Below, in pieces: positions 1 to 5,866 of a stretch of DNA of 13,274 nucleotides. Both the position numbers and the translations under genes were made by a program. Location: the NCBI GenBank assembly GCA_900766005.1, contig CAAFTU010000066.1:1-13274 (forward strand), given 5' to 3'. Position 1 is the stretch's first letter, and each line of letters starts with the position of its first letter. This DNA is from an uncultured Bacteroides sp. GTDB taxonomy: Bacteria > Bacteroidota > Bacteroidia > Bacteroidales > Bacteroidaceae. The notes under the pieces were generated by a model, which searched no databases, was not told where the DNA came from, and saw only the letters and a program-made list of their open reading frames with translations.

Positions 1-21
1 AAGATCTTCACTGCTATACAT
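1..21 (-). CDS. Start of a leftward CDS, possibly an IS66 accessory gene (partial)
   Basis: An ATG at 21-19 opens a reading frame of seven codons (MYSSEDL) before the window ends. AGGA lies about 5 nt upstream. Its position just inside the proposed IS end fits the first small ORF of an IS66-type element (TnpA-like accessory protein). Seven residues cannot identify a family, so the function is inferred from position only. Confidence 0.35.
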
Positions 22-89
22 AAATCCTAAAATTTTTGTTCGCAGCGAAGATAGAGATTTCAATTATGAGCCAATTTTTGACTGCTTAC
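1..89 (-). mobile_element. Putative end of an IS66-like insertion sequence (partial)
   Basis: On the minus strand a GTAAGC sequence at 89-84 is followed by an AT-rich stretch and, 68 bp further in, an ATG with an AGGA-like sequence before it. IS66-family elements typically begin with GTAAGC and have their first small ORF close to that end, so this looks like one end of such an element extending past the left edge. The other end and the target duplication lie outside the window. The call rests on a six-base terminal motif plus gene placement, so it is tentative. Confidence 0.4.
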
Positions 90-170
90 TATTCTCTTAT
101 CACTATTACGGATTAAAAGATTGCTTTCTTTATAAAATTGGTAGACGACAGAGAAAATCTCATTCAGCAT
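60..170 (-). pseudogene. Short ORF apparently interrupted by the IS-like end
   Basis: A 36-codon minus-strand ORF starts at ATG 170-168 (MLNEIFSVVYQF...) about 100 nt downstream of the HepT stop. The first 27 codons lie outside the proposed insertion sequence. The rest read through the GTAAGC end and stop at 62-60. If the IS call is right, this is the 5' fragment of a gene that followed mntA-hepT in the same operon and was cut after about 27 residues. The fragment is too short to assign to a family, and it could also be a chance ORF. Confidence 0.3.
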
Positions 171-273
171 TTAGCATGAATTTCCTGAGCGTTTGTTTCT
201 TCTCGATAATTTCGTTTCGAAGTTTGTGTACCAAAAAAATATCGGGGAAGAAAAGAATAGCCTGTATCACGGT

Positions 274-759
274 TTAAGCGTGTCTGTTATTATTGAAGAC
301 ACTTTTCAATTTACTGTAAATGCTAAATATAATATCTGTTTTGGAAAACAGTTCATTCAAAATGGCGGCAACATCTGTTTCAAGCAAGGGATAATCGTGT
401 GAGATCTCATTTCTCAACTCACGTATATAAGTCCATTCGTCAGCACTTGGAATAATAAGATAACGTTCCAGACGGTTCAGAATGTCACGCATAGGAAGTG
501 CGGTGATGTCTTCATCCAGATATTCCAATATATATCGGAATATTTTTGCTCCCATGGAATCCTGCAATTTGGAAAAGCGAAATATGAATTGGTCTATGCA
601 GCGGACTTGTTCTGTTGTCAGGTTGGAATAACAATCCGCAGACATGGGAATATTGACCCCTAACCCTTCAAGAGCTTCATTTATACGAAGGATATGCTTG
701 TCGCATACATCAAATTCCCGTTCCAGGCGTTCTGTTATCTCTTTTTTCTTTTCTGTCAT
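274..759 (-). CDS. HepT-like HEPN toxin (putative RNase)
   Basis: This 161-residue, mostly helical protein carries the HEPN RX4H signature near its C-terminus: R116-N-E-I-S-H121-D-Y123, which matches the RX4HXY form of HepT toxins. In that family R and H form the RNase active site of a dimer, and the motif tyrosine is the residue AMPylated by the partner MntA. The start codon overlaps the stop of the upstream nucleotidyltransferase gene (ATGA, 759-756), as expected for a co-translated toxin-antitoxin pair. It lies in the leftward unit led by the UpxY-type gene. No disruption is visible. The RNase activity is inferred from the family; the motif and gene pairing are seen directly. Confidence 0.82.
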   Translation of the reverse strand: MTEKKKEITERLEREFDVCDKHILRINEALEGLGVNIPMSADCYSNLTTEQVRCIDQFIFRFSKLQDSMGAKIFRYILEYLDEDITALPMRDILNRLERYLIIPSADEWTYIRELRNEISHDYPLLETDVAAILNELFSKTDIIFSIYSKLKSVFNNNRHA

Positions 760-1046
760 ATCAGTTGTATTCCGTTTTTCAAGGCTTCCTGCACTACCGG
801 TGAATCCTCATGGTCACCGATGACGTCAATCTTTTGGTCGCCCAAATGCAGTTTCAAGCGTGCGGTCATGCGGATGCGTGCCAATACCCCCTTCTTTTCT
901 CCCGTGCTGCGGACTAATAAATCAATATCTCCTCCGCGCTTTTCGTCATTCAGACGGGAACCGAAGAGATATACCTGCACTGTTTCGCCATAAATATCTT
1001 TGGCTATTTGGATGATGGTCTGTATTTCTTTAGATTGCAAACGCAT
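756..1046 (-). CDS. MntA-like nucleotidyltransferase antitoxin
   Basis: This is a minimal nucleotidyltransferase of 96 residues. It has the G29-S30 signature, then D40-I-D42 after nine residues (GSRLNDEKRGGDID), and a probable third carboxylate at D74 (QKIDV). In type VII toxin-antitoxin systems such proteins neutralise HepT by transferring AMP to a tyrosine. The ATG at 1046 is preferred over the in-frame codon at 1094 because AGGAGA lies about 8 nt upstream and the shorter form fits the family. The gene overlaps hepT by 4 nt and follows the UpxY-type gene by 67 nt on the same strand, so all three are probably co-transcribed. Confidence 0.83.
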   Translation of the reverse strand: MRLQSKEIQTIIQIAKDIYGETVQVYLFGSRLNDEKRGGDIDLLVRSTGEKKGVLARIRMTARLKLHLGDQKIDVIGDHEDSPVVQEALKNGIQLI

Positions 1047-1113
1047 GCCTTTATTCTCCTTTCTTACCGCAAAGCTACAAATTCTCCTCCACATTTCCTA
1101 GCGTCCGCCATCC

Positions 1114-1614
1114 TTATTTTATCTTCTCCACAAACCCCACCGGCATATCAACCCCCGCACATCCCAGCAAATCCAGTCTTACCACCACTTTCGCTTTTCC
1201 ATCCATTTCCACCAGTTCTCCTTCCAGACCCTTTAGCGGACCTTTGACCACCCGTATCAATTCTCCCGGAGCCAATGGCTCGGTACACATCTCCACCGCC
1301 TCGTCCGAATAATCCAGCATAAATTTGAACCGTTCCATCTGTTCGTCCGGAATCACCGCCGGAGTATGTTCGCCATGCAGCACCATATACCGGCTGATGG
1401 CCGACAACGTGAGCACCTGCGAACGTTCGGCTGCATCTACATGGACAAAAATCATCATGGGGATAACCACCCGTTTTATTTTCTTTTTCCGGTAAGTCCA
1501 TTGGCGGATTTCTTCTTGTACAGGCAGGAAGTTCTCTATGTTCATTGCGGTCAGCCGTTCGGCCGTCTTCTTTTCGTGGTGAAGGCGGACATACGCCACT
1601 AGCCATTTTTTCAT
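1114..1614 (-). CDS. UpxY-type transcription antiterminator (NusG paralogue)
   Basis: This 166-residue protein has an N-terminal NGN-like domain (KKWLVAYVRLHHEKKTAERL..., then ...VVIPMMIFVHV) and a C-terminal KOW-like segment (PGELIRVVKGPLKGLEGELVE). UpxY proteins are specialised NusG paralogues that prevent premature termination in the leaders of their own Bacteroides capsule operons. The ATG at 1614 is chosen over an in-frame GTG at 1680, because the added 22 residues are outside the NusG fold. A promoter at 1762-1734 and a leader hairpin lie upstream. No UpxZ-like gene follows; the next genes are mntA and hepT. This suggests a polysaccharide operon extending left, although no glycosyltransferase is visible in the window. 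Confidence 0.88.
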   Translation of the reverse strand: MKKWLVAYVRLHHEKKTAERLTAMNIENFLPVQEEIRQWTYRKKKIKRVVIPMMIFVHVDAAERSQVLTLSAISRYMVLHGEHTPAVIPDEQMERFKFMLDYSDEAVEMCTEPLAPGELIRVVKGPLKGLEGELVEMDGKAKVVVRLDLLGCAGVDMPVGFVEKIK

Positions 1615-1689
1615 ATTCGGAGGAAGGAAAAGTAATGTTAGATGTTCTAAAAAATGAAAGAAATGATGCCTCTTGAGCACGCTACGCTG

Positions 1690-1712
1690 TTACCTGTGTC
1701 ATTCCCAGGTAA
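1690..1712 (-). promoter_or_regulatory. Leader hairpin upstream of the UpxY-type gene
   Basis: On the minus strand TTACCTG is followed by a 9-nt loop and CAGGTAA, a perfect 7-bp stem inside the predicted 5' leader, about 20 nt after the likely transcription start. UpxY antiterminators act through the leaders of their own operons, so this hairpin is a candidate recognition or pausing element. It has no U-tract and is not an ordinary intrinsic terminator. The function is inferred. Confidence 0.45.
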
Positions 1713-1733
1713 GCTTGTCGTTAAATTCTGATG

Positions 1734-1762
1734 CAAATATAGACATTTTTTTACGATAACAA
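1734..1762 (-). promoter_or_regulatory. Bacteroidales promoter for the UpxY-mntA-hepT unit
   Basis: Read on the minus strand, TATATTTG (1741-1734) matches the TAnnTTTG -7 consensus exactly. TTG (1762-1760) lies 18 bp upstream as the -33 element. Transcription would start near 1728 and give a leader of about 115 nt before the ATG at 1614. Confidence 0.65.
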
Positions 1763-1814
1763 GCTATTTGTTCGCAAAAAATGAAAAAATTAACAAGAAT
1801 GACGTATTTATTTA

Positions 1815-1822
1815 TACTTTTG
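1815..1822 (+). promoter_or_regulatory. Possible -7 box for the small ORF
   Basis: TACTTTTG fits the TAnnTTTG consensus on the plus strand and lies about 100 bp before the small Lys/Glu-rich ORF, divergent from the UpxY promoter. No clear -33 TTTG is found at the right spacing, so this is a weak call. Confidence 0.35.
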
Positions 1823-1921
1823 TGCTTTTTATATTTTAAATGATATTAACATTGTGGAAAAATCAAGATTTATAAGAAAAATAGTGGCAGATTGAGCTTC
1901 CTTCAAGAGTTGGAAAAAATC

Positions 1922-2089
1922 ATGGCCGGATATCGCCTGTCCGGTGAAGGCTACACTGATGAGGAAATGAGAGTTCTGAAGCGCATGTGCAAAAGTATGT
2001 TGGCTGATATAGACGAGTTTCTGCGGAAAAAGGAGGAAAAGAAGAAGAAAGAACGGAAAGAGAAGAAAAAGAGGAAAGAAAGGAAATAA
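1922..2089 (+). CDS. Small Lys/Glu-rich hypothetical protein
   Basis: This ORF encodes 55 residues. The N-terminal half looks like an ordinary helical segment (YTDEEMRVLKRMCKSMLADIDEFL). The last 20 or so residues are almost only K, E and R, and they are encoded by a purine-only stretch. The ATG at 1922 has GGAAAA about 6 nt upstream; an in-frame TTG at 1892 would add ten residues (SFLQELEKI...). I recognise no family. It is transcribed away from the UpxY unit and toward the primase-like gene, which has its own promoter. The low-complexity tail makes homology searches unreliable, but the helical half looks like real coding sequence. Confidence 0.5.
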   Translation: MAGYRLSGEGYTDEEMRVLKRMCKSMLADIDEFLRKKEEKKKKERKEKKKRKERK

Positions 2090-2133
2090 GGAGCAAAATG
2101 TGAAAAGACATTAAAAGGAAGTCTCCCGGTTAT

Positions 2134-2195
2134 TTGTACACTTGTATCATAAATTGGTATTGTAAATCAATGCTTTACATTGGGCAAGTGTACAA
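2134..2195. repeat. Nested inverted repeat upstream of the primase promoter
   Basis: TTGTACACTTG (2134-2144) and its perfect complement CAAGTGTACAA (2185-2195) flank 40 bp. Inside lies a second dyad, TGTAAA (2161-2166) and TTTACA (2174-2179). The structure ends 8 bp before the -33 element of the primase promoter, so it could be an operator, a cruciform-forming site or a recombination/origin site. Nothing here decides between these. Confidence 0.65.
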
Positions 2196-2203
2196 TTTTA
2201 ACT

Positions 2204-2234
2204 TTTGATTGTATGGGTTTGCAATATACTTTTG
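2204..2234 (+). promoter_or_regulatory. Bacteroidales promoter for the primase-like gene
   Basis: TTTG (2204-2207) is followed after 19 bp by TACTTTTG (2227-2234), a perfect match to the -33/-7 pattern. Transcription would start near 2241, leaving a leader of about 45 nt before the ATG at 2288. The 2134-2195 inverted repeat lies immediately upstream. Confidence 0.72.
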
Positions 2235-2287
2235 CTTTCATGGTGGAGGGAAATGCCCTCCTTTTGATAATTTAAATTCATACATGA

Positions 2288-4666
2288 ATGGTTTATACCG
2301 ATTTATGCTCTTTCTATTTCTCGGTGTTCGATGAACATGCCGTGGATATGACATTGGAAGAGTTTGTGAAGCTTCTGCGTGGCGAACGCTGGAAGGTGCA
2401 AGTAGAAGAGTATCAGCGCCTGAAGGCTTCGGGCAGGGAGACAGAGGCCAAGAAGTTAAAGAGAAAACTGGCCGCGCTGGTGATAGCCGGGCGTTGCGAT
2501 GGGAGCCATGCCGAAACCAATCTGAAGCAGTGGAGCGGGGACGCCATGCTGGATGTGGATAAATGTAACGGCCGTGTGTCTGAGTTCTTGCAGGTATTGA
2601 AGGACACTCCTTGGGTGAAGGCGGCATGGCGCAGCGTTTCGTACGACGGGCTGAAACTGGTGGTGCGTGTGGAAGCGGAGAGTGTGGACGAGTATCGTAT
2701 GGCATACGCATTGGTGGCATGGCACGTGGCGCAGCTTCTTGCCTTTCCCTGTGACATGAGTTGCAAGAATCCCACCCGTCCTTGCTTTGCATCGTATGAT
2801 CCGGAGGCTTTTTTTCGTCCGGATACCGAAGTTTTTCCCTGGCGGCGCTTTGTGGCGGAGCATCCCGACAGGGTGGGGGAGATTTTGGCGGAGCTGAAAG
2901 TGAAGACCCCGGCAGGTGCGTCCGGGCCTCCCGTTGCGGCTTCGGGCATGCTGCACACATTCTTCAACGAGTTCCTGGAGCAGAATCCCTTTGTGGATGG
3001 CAAAAAGAATGAGTTTTTGTTGAAGCTGGGACGTATCGCCCGTTATAAAGGAGTGGGCGAGGAAGAGTTGGCACGGCTGAAAACGCTGGCGGTGGAAAGG
3101 TTGGCGGGTATGGGGTGTGCCGCCGGGGATATACCTCCGCGCATAGACTCCGGATACCGGTATGCCGACATGAACAAGGGGCCCGAAACACCTGCTTCCA
3201 GGGCTCACAAGGCTCAGGGCTCACCTATGCGGTATTCTGAGCCCAATGAGGGGGAGGAAGAGGCTGAGTTAGAGAAGCTTGAGGCTGACAAGTTGCGTCG
3301 TGAAGTTCCGTGTCTTCCGGATGAACTGTTCGACCGTTTGCCCGACTTTTTGAAGCGTGGTTTGACGCACGTCCGCAACAAGCGCGAGAGGGATATTCTG
3401 TTGCTCTCCATGATTACCAACATCAGCGGTTGTCTGCCGGGGGTGAGGATGAATTATGGAGGAATGGTTTATTCTGCCGATCTCTACCTGGTGGCTTTGG
3501 CCGGTTCGGGCAGAGGAAAGGGGGTGATGCAGCTGGCGGCAATTCTGCCCGCAGCCATTCAGGAGTATTACGATGAATTGAACAGGAAGGATGAGCGTGA
3601 GTACCGGCAGAAGCTGCTGAAGTGGAATCTGGAGGAACGGCTTGCCGCTCAGGAAAAGAGGGTTCCCGATTTGGACCAATGTCCGGAGATGCCGGTGGAA
3701 CGCATCCTGAAGGTGGCTCCCAATATTTCGAAAAGCCAGTTGATACTGGCTTTGGAGGCGGGTGGAGCGGTCGGCTTGGTGATGAATGCCTCCGAGCTGG
3801 ACATGATAAGTTCTGCCATGCACCAGGAGTATGGAAAACATGATGATGTGATGCGTGCCGCCTCCCAGCACGAGGAGGTGTCTTCTTATTTCAAGACGGA
3901 TCACCGGCTTGTTGTTGTGAGTGACCCTCATCTGGCATTATGCGCTTCGGGTACTCCCGCCCAGTTGCATAAATTTATTTCTTCGCTGGAGAATGGAATG
4001 TACAGCCGTGTGGCTTTCTATGTGGGACAGGCCCACTGGGAGTATAAGTCGGCAAATCCCGGCAAGGCCCGGCTGGATATGCGCGCTTATTTCAAAGGGA
4101 TGGGCGAGGAGCTGCTGCGTATGTTTATCTTTCTCTCCGGATCGCCTACCGAGGTGGTTTTCACCGAGGAACAATGGAAAGAGCATACGGAGCGTTTCAG
4201 AACGTATCTGCGTGAGGTAGTGGCGGAAGATGATGATTCTCCGGGGGCCATTGTGCTGCGCCACGGACTGATGATGTCTCGTATTGCCATGGTGCTGACT
4301 GCATTGCGTAAGTGTGAGCCGCAATGGAATACATCGGAGTGGGAGTGTTCGGATGAGGATTTCCATACGGCGATGCAGATAGTGGATGTGTTGCTGGAAC
4401 ACAGTTTGCTGCTTTCCACTTCCATGGATGATACTGCCGGAAGAATCAGGCCGGTAAAGGCTTTTTTCAAACTGCGTCCCGTCTTGAAAAAAATGCCGCG
4501 CGAGTTCACCTATTCGGAGCTGATGGCGGCTGCCAATGAAGCCGGGTTGCCTACAGCATCCGTGAAACGTTATTTGTTGCGTTTGGTGTATTATCAAATC
4601 GTTGAGAAAGAGGATGGTAAGTATAGAAAGACCGGCAAGTCTTGGCTCAGAAAACCGCCTAAGTGA
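2288..4666 (+). CDS. Primase/helicase-like protein (BT4734/VirE N-terminal plus DUF3987-like)
   Basis: The protein has 792 residues in two parts. Residues 1-190 resemble the BT4734-like/VirE N-terminal domain, with an hhhDhD-type acidic motif (M-L-D89-V-D91) and SYDGLKLVVRV (118-128), as in archaeo-eukaryotic primase-like folds. Residues 340-700 resemble a DUF3987 helicase/ATPase, with a Walker-A-like GSGRGKG (406-412). The C-terminal 90 residues look like a winged-helix segment (YSELMAAANEAGLPTASVKRYL). The linker (about 303-340) is encoded partly by GGCTCA repeats, then is Glu-rich. The ATG at 2288 follows an in-frame stop. A strong promoter lies upstream. Such genes occur beside Bacteroides capsule loci and in mobile elements; the true substrate is unknown. 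Confidence 0.85.
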   Translation: MVYTDLCSFYFSVFDEHAVDMTLEEFVKLLRGERWKVQVEEYQRLKASGRETEAKKLKRKLAALVIAGRCDGSHAETNLKQWSGDAMLDVDKCNGRVSEFLQVLKDTPWVKAAWRSVSYDGLKLVVRVEAESVDEYRMAYALVAWHVAQLLAFPCDMSCKNPTRPCFASYDPEAFFRPDTEVFPWRRFVAEHPDRVGEILAELKVKTPAGASGPPVAASGMLHTFFNEFLEQNPFVDGKKNEFLLKLGRIARYKGVGEEELARLKTLAVERLAGMGCAAGDIPPRIDSGYRYADMNKGPETPASRAHKAQGSPMRYSEPNEGEEEAELEKLEADKLRREVPCLPDELFDRLPDFLKRGLTHVRNKRERDILLLSMITNISGCLPGVRMNYGGMVYSADLYLVALAGSGRGKGVMQLAAILPAAIQEYYDELNRKDEREYRQKLLKWNLEERLAAQEKRVPDLDQCPEMPVERILKVAPNISKSQLILALEAGGAVGLVMNASELDMISSAMHQEYGKHDDVMRAASQHEEVSSYFKTDHRLVVVSDPHLALCASGTPAQLHKFISSLENGMYSRVAFYVGQAHWEYKSANPGKARLDMRAYFKGMGEELLRMFIFLSGSPTEVVFTEEQWKEHTERFRTYLREVVAEDDDSPGAIVLRHGLMMSRIAMVLTALRKCEPQWNTSEWECSDEDFHTAMQIVDVLLEHSLLLSTSMDDTAGRIRPVKAFFKLRPVLKKMPREFTYSELMAAANEAGLPTASVKRYLLRLVYYQIVEKEDGKYRKTGKSWLRKPPK
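3202..3224. repeat. Left arm of a 23-nt inverted repeat, inside the primase linker
   Basis: This 23-nt segment contains three copies of GGCTCA and is the exact reverse complement of 4663-4685. It encodes AHKAQGS in the linker between the two halves of the primase-like protein. The same peptide is read on the opposite strand at the other arm. A perfect 23-nt match 1.4 kb apart is not expected by chance. Confidence 0.8.
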
Positions 4667-4685
4667 GCCCTGAGCCTTGTGAGCC
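4663..4685. repeat. Right arm of the 23-nt inverted repeat, at the primase stop codon
   Basis: Exact reverse complement of 3202-3224. It includes the TGA stop (4664-4666) of the primase-like gene, so the gene's end is formed by this arm, and the iteron-like array begins shortly after it. Confidence 0.8.
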
Positions 4686-4700
4686 TTAAATGCAGGTGAA

Positions 4701-4737
4701 AAAGATCCTGTTGTTTTCAAAAAACAACAGGATCTTT
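4701..4737. terminator. Perfect 17-bp hairpin after the primase gene
   Basis: AAAGATCCTGTTGTTTT (4701-4717) and its complement (4721-4737) enclose a 3-nt loop. It lies 34 bp after the primase stop and between convergent genes (the DUF4248 gene is on the minus strand). It may terminate transcription in one or both directions, although the T-run after the stem is short. The right arm is also the first unit of the direct-repeat array. Confidence 0.55.
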
Positions 4738-4803
4738 CCGGTAAAACAACAGGGGATTTTAAAAAAACAACAAGGTCTTTCGATGTAAACAACAGGTTCT
4801 TTG
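4722..4803. repeat. Four iteron-like direct repeats, 21-22 bp period
   Basis: AAACAACAGG-like units begin at 4722, 4744, 4765 and 4787. The third reads AAACAACAAGG. Each is followed by a T-rich element (ATCTTT, GGATTTT, TCTTT, TTCTTT). Spacing is close to two helical turns, as in iteron or multi-site protein-binding arrays. A fifth copy in reverse at 4701-4717 makes the hairpin. Confidence 0.7.
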
Positions 4804-4816
4804 GGAAGCGTATGTC

Positions 4817-5047
4817 CTAAGGTTCTCCCAGATGCCTCACTATGATTGCCACTTCATGCTTCAGAAAGCTGTGGCGGAATTTGTTGTAGCCCGCTTCGTT
4901 CAATTCTTCCTGTAGCAGCATGTTTCTCCGCATCCAGCGATACAGGGTTTGCAGGGCTGCCGCGGCGGTCCGTCCGGGGCTGTATAGTTCTGCCAGTTCC
5001 GCTTTGTCATACGCTCTGATAATGAATGCTTTTTCTTCTTGGTTCAT
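4817..5047 (-). CDS. DUF4248 family protein
   Basis: A 76-residue protein matching the DUF4248 pattern: an N-terminal IIRAYDKAELAELYSP, a central LYRWMRRN, then ELNEAGYNKFRHSFLKHEVAIIVRHLGEP. Its helical, basic character suggests a small nucleic-acid-associated protein, but no function is established. In Bacteroides genomes it usually sits beside the primase-like, HU-like and amidase genes, as here. It converges on the primase gene across the repeat array and diverges from the HU-like gene. No strong consensus promoter is visible upstream; TATCTTTA at 5080-5073 (minus strand) is one base off the -7 consensus. Confidence 0.82.
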   Translation of the reverse strand: MNQEEKAFIIRAYDKAELAELYSPGRTAAAALQTLYRWMRRNMLLQEELNEAGYNKFRHSFLKHEVAIIVRHLGEP

Positions 5048-5294
5048 GTTCTTTATCGTTTTGATTATAGAGTAAAGATACGCAAAATGTCCTTGTTTTC
5101 CTACTCTCTCTGTAAGTTATTCTCGACATTTCCCGACAATCTCCTACGCTTCTCTACAAATGTCTACACGGGGCTTCCGGTTCATCGTATCTTTGTAGTG
5201 TAATCAAAAGTCAATCATAGCCGGCTTAGTGGTTAACGCTTGATTGCCAGTGTGTTTCTTAATTTGCAAGTTTTAATTTTTAATTTGAAAAAGT
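5048..5294. promoter_or_regulatory. Divergent intergenic region with a -7 box for the HU-like gene
   Basis: TATCTTTG at 5188-5195 matches the TAnnTTTG box on the plus strand and would give a leader of about 90 nt. No -33 TTTG or TTG occurs at the usual spacing, so the promoter may need an activator. The leader contains a CAATCA (5212-5217) / TGATTG (5241-5246) dyad. Degenerate pyrimidine-rich repeats (CGACATTTC, CGACAATCTC, CTACAAATGTCTAC) lie at about 5125-5170. Confidence 0.45.
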
Positions 5295-5723
5295 ATGGGA
5301 AGAACAGTTTCTTATTCGGTAGTAAAGCGTAATAATCCGCTTGATCAGGACGCGTTGCCTAAGTTCTATGCACAAGCTCAGGCCAATGGCCATGTAGAGA
5401 TTCGCGAAATGGCGGATCGTATTCAGAAAACCTGTACGGTGACGCGTGCGGATGTAATGGCTGTGCTTGTTGCCTTGGAGGATGTGATTATGGAGGCTCT
5501 GGAAGGGGGCGAGATCGTAAGGCTTGCCGATCTGGGCACTTTCCAGATAGGTCTGAGCGGAAGAGGTGCGGAAACGGAGGATGCGTATGATGTGTCGATG
5601 ATTAGAAAAGCGCGTATCAATTTCCGTCCGGGTATTGCGCTAAGCGGTATTCTGGCAGCACTGAAATATACGAAGGTGGATAAATTGCCGGTGAAAACGA
5701 AGGAAGAGCAAAAGCCTGCTTAA
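5295..5723 (+). CDS. HU-like DNA-binding protein (Bacteroidales HU-HIG type)
   Basis: The protein has 142 residues. After a short N-terminal extension (MGRTVSYSVVKRNNPLD) it shows the HU/IHF-like order: helical segment with IREMADRIQKTCTVTRADVMAVLVALEDVIMEAL (about 35-69), then GEIVRLADLGTFQIGLSGRGAETED (about 72-96) and a variable DNA-contacting arm, ending in a Lys/Glu-rich tail. Proteins of this kind are longer than classical HU (about 90 residues) and are common beside Bacteroides capsule and mobile loci. DNA bending or nucleoid binding is inferred from the fold. It is the first gene of a plus-strand unit with the smalltalk-like and amidase genes. Confidence 0.88.
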   Translation: MGRTVSYSVVKRNNPLDQDALPKFYAQAQANGHVEIREMADRIQKTCTVTRADVMAVLVALEDVIMEALEGGEIVRLADLGTFQIGLSGRGAETEDAYDVSMIRKARINFRPGIALSGILAALKYTKVDKLPVKTKEEQKPA

Positions 5724-5764
5724 GTAGATGGCGGACAAGTGTTTAATTTTAAAAAAACTGTAGG

Positions 5765-5866
5765 ATGAAAGGTAAATCTGTTTGGAGCACTATTTTGAAA
5801 GTGGTGATTGCAGTAGCTACGGCTATTGCGGGTGTAGTAGGAATCAGCTCGTGCATAGGGGGATGA
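5765..5866 (+). CDS. Smalltalk-like 33-residue membrane peptide
   Basis: A short ORF with GTAGG just before its ATG. It has a basic N-terminus (MKGKSVWS), one hydrophobic segment (TILKVVIAVATAIAGVVG) and a lipobox-like end (GISSC). This matches the Bacteroides smalltalk protein pattern of about 30 residues with a terminal Cys region. Its stop overlaps the amidase start (ATGA, 5863-5866), so the two are translationally coupled. It lies 41 nt after the HU-like gene. The function is unknown. A phage-like holin or membrane partner for the amidase is possible, but this is inference from gene order. Confidence 0.82.
   Translation: MKGKSVWSTILKVVIAVATAIAGVVGISSCIGG

Noticed and set aside
261..285. 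Small hairpin CACG/CGTG near the hepT stop as a terminator
   Set aside because: The stem is only four base pairs and no T-run follows on the minus strand.
1148..1606. 152-codon ORF in another frame of the UpxY-type gene
   Set aside because: Gly/Arg-rich shadow frame; the UpxY frame has clear NGN and KOW features.
2238..3208. Three overlapping minus-strand ORFs opposite the primase-like gene
   Set aside because: Pro/His/Ser/Arg-rich shadow translations without domains or promoters.
3938..4792. Long 284-codon minus-strand ORF opposite the primase-like gene
   Set aside because: It overlaps a well-supported gene and has no family-like motifs. Its AHKAQGS peptide is only the other strand of the 23-nt inverted repeat.
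5125..5175. Possible short repeat array before the HU-like gene
   Set aside because: The CGACA/CTACA units are irregular in spacing and sequence, so I do not call a repeat array.
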